Both the position numbers and the translations under genes were made by a program. Positions 1 through 11,565 of a stretch of DNA of 24,226 nt are shown piece after piece. Below the pieces are notes generated by a model, which saw nothing but the letters and a program-made list of their open reading frames with translations, did no database searches and had not been told where the DNA came from. How positions within the stretch are numbered: position 1 is the stretch's first letter; every line of letters begins with the position of its first letter. The stretch lies in NCBI GenBank assembly GCA_037131165.1, contig JBAXRO010000028.1, positions 1-24,226 of the forward strand, written 5' to 3'. This DNA is from WLNJ01 sp037131165. Lineage in GTDB: Bacteria > Actinomycetota > Thermoleophilia > Solirubrobacterales > Solirubrobacteraceae.

Positions 1-669
1 GAACGCGAGGTGATCGCGATCGACCTGCCCGGTTTCGGCGACTCCTCGCAGTTCGAGTCCACCCCGACGCCGTCGGCCCTCGCCGACTCGGTCGAAGGCC
101 TGATCTGTGAGCTGGGGCTCGGCAAGCCGGCGGTCGGCGGTAACTCGCTCGGTGGCCTGATCTCGCTCGAGCTGGCGAGGCGCGGGGCGGTTTCATCGGC
201 GACAGCGCTCTCCCCCGCCGGGTTCTGGTCGAAGGGCGAGGCCCGCTTCGCTGCCGCTTCGCTGCGGGGGGCGCGGGCCGGCGCGACTGCGCTCGAGCCA
301 CTGCTCCCGAAGTTGGCCGCCAACCCGATCGCGAGAAGCGTGCTCGCCGGCCAGCTCGTAGCCAACCCAGCAGCGGTTCCGCCCGACGCCCTCGAACTGG
401 CGATCAGCGGGCTGATCCACTCACCTGGCTTCGAGCGAACCCGGGAGGCGCTGTTCGCCGAGACCTGGAGCCACCGGACGGCCCTCGCTGCGCCGGCGAC
501 GGTGGCATGGGCCGAGCGCGACCGGCTGCTGCTGCCCCGCCAGGCACGCCGAGCCGAAGCCTGGATACCGGGGATCCGGTCGATCTCGCTGCGCCGCTGC
601 GGCCACGTACCGTGCTGGGACGACCCCGCTCTGGTTGCACGGACCCTGATCGAGGGTTCCTCAACCTGA
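1..669 (+). CDS. Alpha/beta-fold hydrolase, 5'-truncated
   Basis: The reading frame is open to the left edge, so the true start lies outside the window; a GTG at 10 is internal. The visible part begins in the strand/loop containing DLPGFGDS, typical of alpha/beta hydrolases. Counting from the GTG at 10, the nucleophile elbow GNSLGG puts Ser at residue 46. The acid is probably the Asp in AERDRLLLP, and the catalytic His is in GHVPCWDDP near the C-terminus. The order Ser-Asp-His is the family order. These enzymes hydrolyse esters, amides or related bonds in the cytoplasm; the substrate cannot be read from sequence. A HAD-like gene follows 11 nt downstream on the same strand, so the two are probably co-transcribed. 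The fold is secure; the specific reaction is unknown. Confidence 0.85.
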   Translation, partial: EREVIAIDLPGFGDSSQFESTPTPSALADSVEGLICELGLGKPAVGGNSLGGLISLELARRGAVSSATALSPAGFWSKGEARFAAASLRGARAGATALEPLLPKLAANPIARSVLAGQLVANPAAVPPDALELAISGLIHSPGFERTREALFAETWSHRTALAAPATVAWAERDRLLLPRQARRAEAWIPGIRSISLRRCGHVPCWDDPALVARTLIEGSST

Positions 670-680
670 GGGCGAGGCCG

Positions 681-1172
681 ATGAAGCCCCTGCTCTGCAT
701 CGACGTCGACGGGGTCCTCTCGCTGTTCAGCGAGCCGGGGACCCCGGCACCGCTGAGGGAAGACACCCACATCCTCAATGTCGAGGGAATCATCCACCTG
801 ATCGCGATGGATAACTGCCGCCGACTGGCTTCGCTCGGCGAAAGCTTCGAGCTGGTCTGGGCAACCGGTTGGGAGGACAAGGCCAACGACGACCTGCTGA
901 GGCTCGTCGGACTGCCGCAACCGCTCGAGGTCATCCGCTTCGAGGGCCGCAGGTACGACCACCAGGCCCACTGGAAACTCGGTGCGTTGGACGCCCACGC
1001 CGGGGACCGCCCGCTCGCGTGGATCGACGATGCCCTCGACGGGCCTTGCCGCGAGTGGGCTGCGGAGCGGAGCTCCCCGACCCTGCTGGTCGAGACCGAG
1101 CCCCACATCGGGCTCACCGATCTCGACGTCGAGCGTCTGAACTCCTGGGTGGCCGAACTCCCCGACTCCTGA
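681..1172 (+). CDS. Small HAD-superfamily-like protein (163 aa)
   Basis: The ATG at 681 follows a purine-rich GAGGGCGAGG stretch and lies 11 nt after the hydrolase stop. The N-terminus carries a HAD motif I, DVDGV, with Asp8 and Asp10 as candidate nucleophile and acid/base. Further on are WATGW (Thr62, candidate motif II), HWK with Lys99 (candidate motif III) and WIDD with Asp116/Asp117 (candidate motif IV). The protein has no obvious large cap domain. HAD proteins are mostly Mg-dependent phosphatases, and a compact set related to polynucleotide-processing HAD domains shows the same WxTGW...WIDD pattern. The substrate is unknown. A longer in-frame start at 507 would overlap most of the upstream gene and is unlikely. 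Confidence 0.75.
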   Translation: MKPLLCIDVDGVLSLFSEPGTPAPLREDTHILNVEGIIHLIAMDNCRRLASLGESFELVWATGWEDKANDDLLRLVGLPQPLEVIRFEGRRYDHQAHWKLGALDAHAGDRPLAWIDDALDGPCREWAAERSSPTLLVETEPHIGLTDLDVERLNSWVAELPDS

Positions 1173-1212
1173 GCCGAGCTGCCGAGGCCAGCGCGGGGCG
1201 TCGGGGCGGCGT

Positions 1213-1218
1213 TACGCT
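1213..1218 (+). promoter_or_regulatory. Candidate -10 element for a leaderless acyltransferase mRNA
   Basis: TACGCT fits the TANNNT -10 consensus and ends 6 nt before the GTG start at 1225. Transcription would therefore begin at or within a base or two of the start codon. No good -35 is visible and no Shine-Dalgarno precedes the GTG. Leaderless mRNAs of this layout are common in actinobacteria. The motif is short, so this is an inference. Confidence 0.4.
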
Positions 1219-1224
1219 TCCCGA

Positions 1225-2484
1225 GTGTCGGCGACCACCACGGAGACCGCCCCCGCGGGAGGTGGACTGTCGAACGCCAAGCGCTTCGCCGGGATCGACG
1301 GCCTTCGCGCCCTCGCCGCGCTGCTCGTCTTCACCTTCCATGTCTGGTGGCTGCTGACGCCCGAGGGGATCCTCGGGATCGTCGAGGGAGGAACCCCGCT
1401 CGAACGGATGGCGAACGGTGGGCTTTTGAGGTTCGGCGTGCTCGGCGTTGCCCTCTTCTACGTGCTCTCGGGCTTCCTGATCTACAGGCCGTTCGTCGCC
1501 GCCCGCTTCGCCGGCAAGCCGGCGCCGGCACTCCTTCCCTACCTCGTCCGCAGGGCGGCCCGGATCATCCCGGCCTACTGGGCGGCACTCGTGATCATCG
1601 GCCTGCTCGAGCCGCGGCTCGGCGTCTTCACCCTGCACGGGATCAAGGCCTACTTCCTCTTCGGGCAGATCTACTCACTCGCCGACCTGACCCAGGGCTT
1701 CCCGCTCCCGCCGATGTGGACGATCTGCGTCGAGGTGACCTTCTACATCTTCCTCCCCGTCTGGGCGTGGCTGGCGGCAGCGGTCTGCCGACGGGTCAGC
1801 CGGCCAGTGGGCGCCGAGTTCGCCCTGCTCGGAGTCCTCTTCCTGACCGGGGTCGCTTGGAAGCTCGTGGCCGTGGCCACGGCATCGGAGCGCAGCGACT
1901 TCCAACCGGTGCTGGTCGTCCTTCCTGCGAGCCTCGACCTCTTCGCCTCCGGGATGGCAATGGCTTCACTCGTGACCATCTCAAGGCAACGGGGATGGAC
2001 GCTCCCTGCGCGCCTCGCCGGCCGCGCCTGGCCATGGTGGCTCGTCGCGGCCGGATGCGCGGTCGCGATCGCGGCCAGCGCGAAGCCGTTCCCTGTGATG
2101 GACCTCGGCTGGCAGGGGACGATCCTCTTCCAGACCCTGATGAAGGTGCCATTCGCTGTGGCCCTGGCATTCCCGATCCTGCTCGCCCCGCAGGCCGGCG
2201 GGGGCATCCGACGGCTGCTCGGGAGTCGTGCGATCGCCTGGGTCGGACTGGTCTCCTACGGTCTCTACCTTTGGCACTCGTGGGTGATCTCCGAGCTGGC
2301 CAAGCGCGAGTTCTTCAGGGCACCCGACCTCGCACTCTGGCCGCTCGACTGGGCACTCGCACTCGCCCTCTCACTGCTGGTGGCTGCCGCCTCCTGGTAC
2401 CTGCTGGAGCGCCACGCTCTTGCCGCGGGGCACCGGTTCGGCAAGCGGCTCGAGGGCCGCTCGAGCGGCCGTCAGCGCGACTGA
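1225..2484 (+). CDS. Membrane acyltransferase, acyltransferase-3 (OafA/YrhL) family
   Basis: This 419-residue integral membrane protein has about ten hydrophobic segments. The N-terminal signature GIDGLRALAALLVFTFH (Asp25, Arg28, His39) is typical of the family, followed by RRAARIIPAYW and VEVTFYIFLP. Near the C-terminus is YGLYLWH. Family members transfer acyl groups, often acetyl, to cell-surface carbohydrates, peptidoglycan or lipids at the membrane. The acceptor is unknown here; the exopolysaccharide locus lies about 14 kb away and no link is shown. The GTG at 1225 is chosen because it sits just behind a TANNNT box. The 3' end overlaps the convergent dehydrogenase gene by 13 nt. Confidence 0.9.
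   Translation: MSATTTETAPAGGGLSNAKRFAGIDGLRALAALLVFTFHVWWLLTPEGILGIVEGGTPLERMANGGLLRFGVLGVALFYVLSGFLIYRPFVAARFAGKPAPALLPYLVRRAARIIPAYWAALVIIGLLEPRLGVFTLHGIKAYFLFGQIYSLADLTQGFPLPPMWTICVEVTFYIFLPVWAWLAAAVCRRVSRPVGAEFALLGVLFLTGVAWKLVAVATASERSDFQPVLVVLPASLDLFASGMAMASLVTISRQRGWTLPARLAGRAWPWWLVAAGCAVAIAASAKPFPVMDLGWQGTILFQTLMKVPFAVALAFPILLAPQAGGGIRRLLGSRAIAWVGLVSYGLYLWHSWVISELAKREFFRAPDLALWPLDWALALALSLLVAAASWYLLERHALAAGHRFGKRLEGRSSGRQRD
2455..2470. repeat. Perfect 16-bp palindrome at the convergent gene ends
   Basis: GGCCGCTC is followed directly by its reverse complement GAGCGGCC. As RNA it can form a 6-bp GC stem with a TCGA loop on either strand. It lies in the last codons of the acyltransferase gene and 1 nt beyond the stop of the minus-strand dehydrogenase, the last gene of the ribosomal/polymerase operon. 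No U-tract follows on either strand, so it is not a standard intrinsic terminator. It may mark the 3' end of the operon or be a chance product of GC-rich codons. Confidence 0.4.
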
Positions 2485-3223
2485 CCGCTCGGCCGGATAA
2501 GGACTTCGTTGACATTGACCCGCTGCGGGGCCGTCACCGCGTGGAGGATCGCTGCCGCGATGTCCTCGGACTGCAGCACCTCGCCGATGTCCTCCTTCAT
2601 CTTTTCGATCGACTGAAGCACCAGCGGATTGGTGTTGTGGGTCGGCAGCTCGGTCTCGACGAGACCGGGCTCGACGCAAGTGACGCGGATCTTCGAGTGG
2701 GCAGCCTCCTGGCGCAGCGCCTCGCTGAAGCCGGTCACCGCCCACTTCGTTGCGTTGTAGACGCCGACGAAGGCTGAAGCGGTGCGGCCCGCGACCGACG
2801 AGACGTTCACGACGTGGCCATGTCCGCCATCGCGCAGGTGCGGCATCGCAGCCTGCGTGCAGTAGAGGAGGCCCAGCAGGTTGACGTCGACCATCCTGCG
2901 CCACTCGTCGGTGTCGGCTCCCTCGAGTGGCCCGAGCAGCATCACGCCGGCGTTGTTGACGAGGATGTCGAGTCGGCCGAGCTGCTGCGCCGCCCCTTTG
3001 ACAAAAGCATGGGCCGACTGCTCGTCGGCGACGTCGCATTCGATCGCGACAGCCTTGCCGCCGGCGGAGTTGATCCGCTCGGCGAGCGCCTCGAGCCTGT
3101 CCACCCGCCTCGCCCCGAGCGCAACCGCCGCCCCGGCCTCGGACAGGGCGAGCGCTGTTGCCTCGCCGATCCCCGACGAGGCGCCGGTTACGGCTGCCGC
3201 CCGACCGGCGAGCGGCAGGCCGC

Positions 3224-3227
<4 letters not shown>
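2472..3227 (-). CDS. Short-chain dehydrogenase/reductase (classical SDR, 251 aa)
   Basis: This is a complete classical SDR. The Rossmann glycine motif TGASSGIG is at residues 14-21, Asp65 lies in the CDVAD adenine-binding position, and NNAG is at 91-94. Asn116 is in DVNLLG, and the catalytic residues are Ser144, Tyr157 and Lys161 (YNATK). Basic residues Arg40/Arg41 after strand 2 suggest NADP(H) preference. The C-terminus, NVNEVLIRPSGQ, resembles the serine/clavulanate-dehydrogenase-like cytoplasmic SDRs. The substrate is unknown. The GTG start overlaps the rpoC stop in GTGA (3224-3227), so translation is probably coupled and the gene is likely the last of the ribosomal/polymerase operon. It converges on the acyltransferase gene with a 13-nt overlap. 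Confidence 0.93.
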
Positions 3228-7330
<4,103 letters not shown>

Positions 7331-7382
7331 GTGAGGTGGATTCCCTTGCTTTCGATGGTCTCTTCGGGTCTGCAGGCGACGA

Positions 7383-10300
7383 TCAGTCGCCCGCCTCCTC
7401 GGTTGCGGCTTCCGACAGTTGCTGGTCGGCTGCCTCCGGGTCCGCCTGGTCGCCTTCGTCGGCCGGTCCTGCCGCGACGCGAACGCCGGAGAGGTCGATG
7501 CCGAGCTCCTCGGCTGCCTTCAGCAGGTCGTCGTCGTCCTCGCCCATTTCGGCTCGGTCGCCGCCCTCGTTGACCACCTCGACGTTGAGGCCGAGGGACT
7601 GCATCTCCTTGAGCAACACCTTGAACGACTCGGGGATGCTTGGCTCGGCGATGTTCTCGCCCTTGACGATCGCCTCGTAGGCCTTGACCCGGCCGATCGT
7701 GTCGTCGGACTTGATCGTGAGCATCTCCTGCAGCGTGTAGGCCGCACCGTATGCCTCGAGTCCCCAGACCTCCATCTCTCCGAAGCGCTGGCCACCGAAC
7801 TGCGCCTTGCCTCCGAGCGGCTGCTGGGTGACGAGCGAGTACGGCCCCGTCGAACGGGCGTGGATCTTGTCGTCGACGAGGTGCAGCAGCTTCAGGATGT
7901 ACTTGTAGCCGACGGTCACGCTCTGCTCGAACGGCTCGCCGGTGCGTCCGTTGAAGAGGCGCATCTTGCCCGAGGCCTTCTCGCCGTCGCGTGCCTTCGG
8001 GTCGATGTCCATGCTGATCCGACCCTCGTGCTGCTGCTGCCACTCGAACAGGGCGGCATCGACGTCGGCGACCGTTGCTCCGTCGAAGACCGGAGTGGCC
8101 ACGTAGACGCGCCCGTTGCCGCCGTTGTTGGCGTGGGCGAGAGCCTCCTTGTCGGCCGGGTCGTCGCTGTCGTACCAGCCGTTCGCCGCGACCCAACCGA
8201 GGTGGGTCTCGAGGATCTGGCCGATGTTCATTCGGCTCGGCACGCCCAGCGGGTTGAGAATCACGTCGACCGGCGTTCCGTCCTCGAGGAACGGCATGTC
8301 CTGCTCGTCGACGATCTTCGAGATGACTCCCTTGTTGCCGTGACGCCCGGCGAGCTTGTCGCCCTCGGCGATCTTGCGCTTCTTGGCGACGAGAACGCGG
8401 ACGGATTCGTTGACTCCGGTCTGGAGGTCGTCGCCGTTCTCCTTCGAGAGGATCTGGACGTCGATCACGACGCCGCCCTCACCGTGCGGGACCTTCAGCG
8501 AGGTGTCGCGGACTTCGCGTGCCTTCTCCTTGAAGATCGCGCGGATCAGCTTCTCCTCGGCTGTCAGCTCGGTCTCGCCCTTCGGCGTGACCTTGCCGAC
8601 GAGCAGGTCGCCGGACTTGACCTCGGCGCCGATGCGAACGATGCCGCGGTCGTCGAGGTTGCGCAGCGACTCCTCCGAGCGGTTCGGGATGTCACGAGTG
8701 ATCTCCTCATCGCCGAGCTTCGTCGAGCGGGCGTCGGTCTCGTAGGACTCGATGTGGATCGAGGTCAGCTCGTCGTCCTTGACAAGACGGCGGCTGAGGA
8801 TGATCGCGTCCTCGAAGTTGTAGCCCTCCCATGACATGAAGGCGACAAGCAGGTTCTTGCCGAGCGCCATCTCCGCCTGGCTGGTCGAGGAACCGTCGGC
8901 GAGGACGCCGCCGGCCTTGACCTTGTCTCCGGTCGAGATGAGCGGCTTGTTGTGGATGATCGTGCCCTGGTTCGAGCGGGTGAACTTCTCCAGCTCGTAC
9001 TCGTCGGCCCCGTCGCTCGTTTCGATGACGACCTTGGACGCATCGACGTAGGCGACAGTCCCGGCCTTCTTGGCGAGGATCACGTCACCGGTGTCCATCG
9101 CGGCGCGGGCTTCCATGCCCGTGCCGACGAGCGGGGCGTCGGTGCGCAGCAACGGGACTGCCTGACGCTGCATGTTGGAGCCCATCAGGGCACGGTTGGC
9201 ATCGTCATGCTCGAGGAACGGGATCATGGCCGTGGCGACCGACCAGATCTGCTCGGGTGAGACATCCATCAGGTCGACGTCGCTCGGCTTGACCGAGACG
9301 AACTGACCGGCCTTGGTCCGGCAGATGACCTCGGGACCGCGCAGCTTGCCGGTCTTCGGGTCAACCTCGTGGTTGGCCTGGGCGATCTTCTTGTCCTCTT
9401 CCATCGTCGCGTCGAGCTGCACGATCTTGGTGGTGACGAGACCGTCTTCGACCACCCGGTAAGGGGTCGTGACGAAGCCGAGATCGGAGATCTGGGCGTA
9501 CGACGAGAGCGACCCGATCAGACCGATGTTCGGGCCTTCGGGAGTCTCGATCGGGCACATCCGGCCGTAGTGGGTCGGGTGCACGTCGCGAACCTCGATG
9601 GGTGCGCGCTCCCTGGTCAGGCCGCCGGCACCGAGGGCGCTGAGGCGCCTGCGGTGAGTGAGCCCGGAGAGGGAGTTGGTCTGGTCCATGAACTGCGAGA
9701 GCTGCGAGGAGCCGAAGAACTCCTTCATCGCGGCGACCAGCGGACGGATGTTGACGATCGTCTGCGGCGTGATCGTGTCCTCGTCCTCGGTGGTCAGCTT
9801 CTCGCGGACCGTGCGCTCCATCCGGTAGAGACCGATCCGGAACGCATCCTGGATCAGCTCGCCGACCGTGCGCAGGCGGCGGTTGCCGAAGTGCTCGTAC
9901 TCGTCGAGGCGCTCGGCGATCGGCTCGCGCGGGTAGGAAATGGCCTCCGCCGCGTAGTCCTTGATCTCCTCGTCGGAATCCTCGGGGATGCCCAGCTCGC
10001 GGGGAAGCGAGATCAGCTCGTTGACCAAGGCGATGATGTCCTCCTTGGTGAGGACGCGGGTGTCGAGGTCGACATCCAGCCCGAGCCGCGCATTGAGCTT
10101 GTAGCGGCCGACGCGCGAGAGGTCGTAACGCTTCGGGTCGAAGAACAGCTGGTCGAGCAGCGACTCGGCGGCTTCGACCGTCGGCGGCTCGCCCGGGCGT
10201 TGCTTGCGGAACAGTTCGATCAGCGCACCGTCACGGGTCAGGGTGGCGTCGGTGTCGGTATCGATCGTGTTGCGGATGTAGAGCGACTTGTTGAAGAGCT

Positions 10301-10919
10301 TGAGCATCTCCGAGTCCTCGAGCCCCATCGCGCGGAGGAGCACGGTGACCGGGAGCTTGCGTTTGCGGTCGATCCGGACGAAGACCTTGCCCTTCTTGTC
10401 GATCTCGAGCTCGAGCCAGGAACCACGGGAGGGCATCAGGTTCGCGACGAAGACCTGCTTCTCGCGGTCCTTGGGCTCCATCACGTAAGCGCCGGGTGAA
10501 CGCACGAGCTGAGTGACGACGACCCGCTCGGTGCCGTTGATGATGAACGTTCCGCGGTCTGTCATCCACGGGAAGTCGCCCATGAACACGTCCTGCTCGC
10601 GGACCTCGCCGGTCTCGCGGTTCTGGTACTGGACCTTGACCGTCAGCGGACGGGCATAGGTCTTCGAAGCCTTGCGGCACTCGTCGATCGTCTCGTTCGG
10701 CTCGCCGAATTCGAACTCGCCGAAGGCGACCGCGAGGTTGCCCGTGTAGGACTCGATCGGGGAGATGTCCTTGATCGTCTCGAAGAGACCGCCTCCCGGC
10801 TCCGGGACCACCAGCCAGTCGAAGAACGAGCTTCGCTGGACATCGATCAGGTTGGGTACGTCAAGAGCCTTGTCGAGACGCGCGAAGCTGCGGCGCGTCC
10901 GGGGAGCGTGAGAAGCCAA
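7383..10919 (-). CDS. rpoB: DNA-directed RNA polymerase subunit beta
   Basis: This 1178-residue beta subunit contains the rifampicin-binding region at residues 403-429, beginning GSSQLSQFMDQ. The residues that most often mutate to resistance are wild type: Gln409, Asp412, His422 and Ser427 (E. coli 513, 516, 526, 531). Sensitivity is therefore expected. Thr414 and Ser416 replace the E. coli Asn518 and Pro520. The active-site lysines are Lys855 and Lys863 in GDKLAGRHGNKG. The C-terminus continues past the usual NVEV end through the actinobacterial-type DLLKAAEELGI helix into about 28 further acidic residues. The start is a TTG supported by GAGGAGG (10927-10933) with a 7-nt spacer. rplL lies 236 nt upstream and rpoC 52 nt downstream. 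Confidence 0.99.
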   Translation of the reverse strand: MASHAPRTRRSFARLDKALDVPNLIDVQRSSFFDWLVVPEPGGGLFETIKDISPIESYTGNLAVAFGEFEFGEPNETIDECRKASKTYARPLTVKVQYQNRETGEVREQDVFMGDFPWMTDRGTFIINGTERVVVTQLVRSPGAYVMEPKDREKQVFVANLMPSRGSWLELEIDKKGKVFVRIDRKRKLPVTVLLRAMGLEDSEMLKLFNKSLYIRNTIDTDTDATLTRDGALIELFRKQRPGEPPTVEAAESLLDQLFFDPKRYDLSRVGRYKLNARLGLDVDLDTRVLTKEDIIALVNELISLPRELGIPEDSDEEIKDYAAEAISYPREPIAERLDEYEHFGNRRLRTVGELIQDAFRIGLYRMERTVREKLTTEDEDTITPQTIVNIRPLVAAMKEFFGSSQLSQFMDQTNSLSGLTHRRRLSALGAGGLTRERAPIEVRDVHPTHYGRMCPIETPEGPNIGLIGSLSSYAQISDLGFVTTPYRVVEDGLVTTKIVQLDATMEEDKKIAQANHEVDPKTGKLRGPEVICRTKAGQFVSVKPSDVDLMDVSPEQIWSVATAMIPFLEHDDANRALMGSNMQRQAVPLLRTDAPLVGTGMEARAAMDTGDVILAKKAGTVAYVDASKVVIETSDGADEYELEKFTRSNQGTIIHNKPLISTGDKVKAGGVLADGSSTSQAEMALGKNLLVAFMSWEGYNFEDAIILSRRLVKDDELTSIHIESYETDARSTKLGDEEITRDIPNRSEESLRNLDDRGIVRIGAEVKSGDLLVGKVTPKGETELTAEEKLIRAIFKEKAREVRDTSLKVPHGEGGVVIDVQILSKENGDDLQTGVNESVRVLVAKKRKIAEGDKLAGRHGNKGVISKIVDEQDMPFLEDGTPVDVILNPLGVPSRMNIGQILETHLGWVAANGWYDSDDPADKEALAHANNGGNGRVYVATPVFDGATVADVDAALFEWQQQHEGRISMDIDPKARDGEKASGKMRLFNGRTGEPFEQSVTVGYKYILKLLHLVDDKIHARSTGPYSLVTQQPLGGKAQFGGQRFGEMEVWGLEAYGAAYTLQEMLTIKSDDTIGRVKAYEAIVKGENIAEPSIPESFKVLLKEMQSLGLNVEVVNEGGDRAEMGEDDDDLLKAAEELGIDLSGVRVAAGPADEGDQADPEAADQQLSEAATEEAGD

Positions 10920-11155
10920 GTGGCTGCCTCCTCGGGCGTGTGGAGATGGACGGGCAGCGCGTTCGGGACGAACGCGCGAACTTCAAAGATAACACAGAGA
11001 GACTCGTGCCCGCATTGCGGGCAAACCGGCGCTCACGGACCCCGTTCCGACCGGCGCGTATGTGGCGCTCCGGTCACCTTCGAACGGCTGCGGCTATTGG
11101 CCGACCGACCGCGGAGCATACACCCTCCGGGCCGATCGGCCAAACGCAGTTGCCG
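10920..11155 (-). promoter_or_regulatory. rplL-rpoB spacer with three potential RNA hairpins
   Basis: The 236-nt spacer has no credible ORF but three inverted repeats. (1) 11097-11107 with 11133-11143: an 11-bp stem starting 12 nt past the rplL stop. It pairs fully only as the minus-strand RNA, where one position is a U-G wobble; the plus-strand copy has an A-C mismatch there. (2) 11007-11013 with 11017-11023: a 7-bp GC stem with a 3-nt loop, followed by a pyrimidine-rich CUCUCUGUGUU. (3) 10957-10965 with 10969-10977: a perfect 9-bp stem with a 3-nt loop, 24 nt ahead of the rpoB Shine-Dalgarno. In E. coli the same spacer holds an attenuator and an RNase III site. A similar role is inferred here. 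A TATCTT box near 10990 is too weak to call a promoter. Confidence 0.55.
10927..10933 (-). promoter_or_regulatory. Shine-Dalgarno that fixes the TTG start of rpoB
   Basis: GAGGAGG reads on the minus strand and is separated from the TTG at 10919 by 7 nt. This strong match explains use of a rare start codon for a highly expressed gene. Confidence 0.8.
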
Positions 11156-11539
11156 CTACTTGAGCTCGACGGAGCCGCCGGCCTCTTCGATCTCGGCCTT
11201 GAGCTTGTCGGCCTCTTCGCGCTCGACGCCTTCCTTGATCGGCTTGGGCGCCTCGTCGACGAGTGCCTTGGCCTCCTTGAGACCCAGGCCGGTCGCCGCA
11301 CGGACGACCTTGATGACGGCGATCTTCTTGTCGCCGGCTCCGGTCAGGACGACGTCAACCGTCCCGCCTTCGTCACCGCCGCCTTCGTCACCGCCGCCGC
11401 CACCACCGGCAGCCGGGGCTGCTGCGGCGACTGCCGTCGCCGACACGCCGAACTCCTCTTCCAGAGCCTTGATGCGCTCTGCGAGCTCGAGTACCGAGAT
11501 GCCCTTGAGCTCCTCGATCCATTCCTCTGTTGTGGGCAT
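11156..11539 (-). CDS. rplL: 50S ribosomal protein L7/L12
   Basis: This 127-residue stalk protein recruits translation GTPases. The N-terminal dimerisation domain (about 1-38) binds the L10 C-terminal helix. An Ala/Gly hinge follows (about 39-60). The C-terminal domain holds the conserved TGLGLKEAKALVD and APKPIKEGV segments and ends at Lys127. The hinge is unusual: it is rich in glycine with two acidic GDEGG units encoded by an exact 15-bp tandem duplication (11365-11394). The ATG at 11539 has a perfect AAGGAGG (11544-11550), although with only 4 nt of spacing. The gene lies 26 nt after rplJ. The strong ribosome site agrees with the need for several L12 copies per ribosome. Confidence 0.98.
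   Translation of the reverse strand: MPTTEEWIEELKGISVLELAERIKALEEEFGVSATAVAAAAPAAGGGGGGDEGGGDEGGTVDVVLTGAGDKKIAVIKVVRAATGLGLKEAKALVDEAPKPIKEGVEREEADKLKAEIEEAGGSVELK
11365..11394. repeat. Exact 15-bp tandem duplication in the rplL hinge
   Basis: Two identical adjacent copies, 11365-11379 and 11380-11394, of CGCCTTCGTCACCGC. On the minus strand they encode a repeated Gly-Asp-Glu-Gly-Gly unit in the flexible hinge of L7/L12. The repeat is in frame, so slippage would change hinge length without breaking the gene. Confidence 0.9.
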
Positions 11540-11565
11540 ATTGCCTCCTTCTACCGCGCCGCCGG

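Noticed and set aside
7419..10499. Long plus-strand frames opposite rpoB
   Set aside because: Same antisense codon-bias effect; the proteins have no recognisable motifs.
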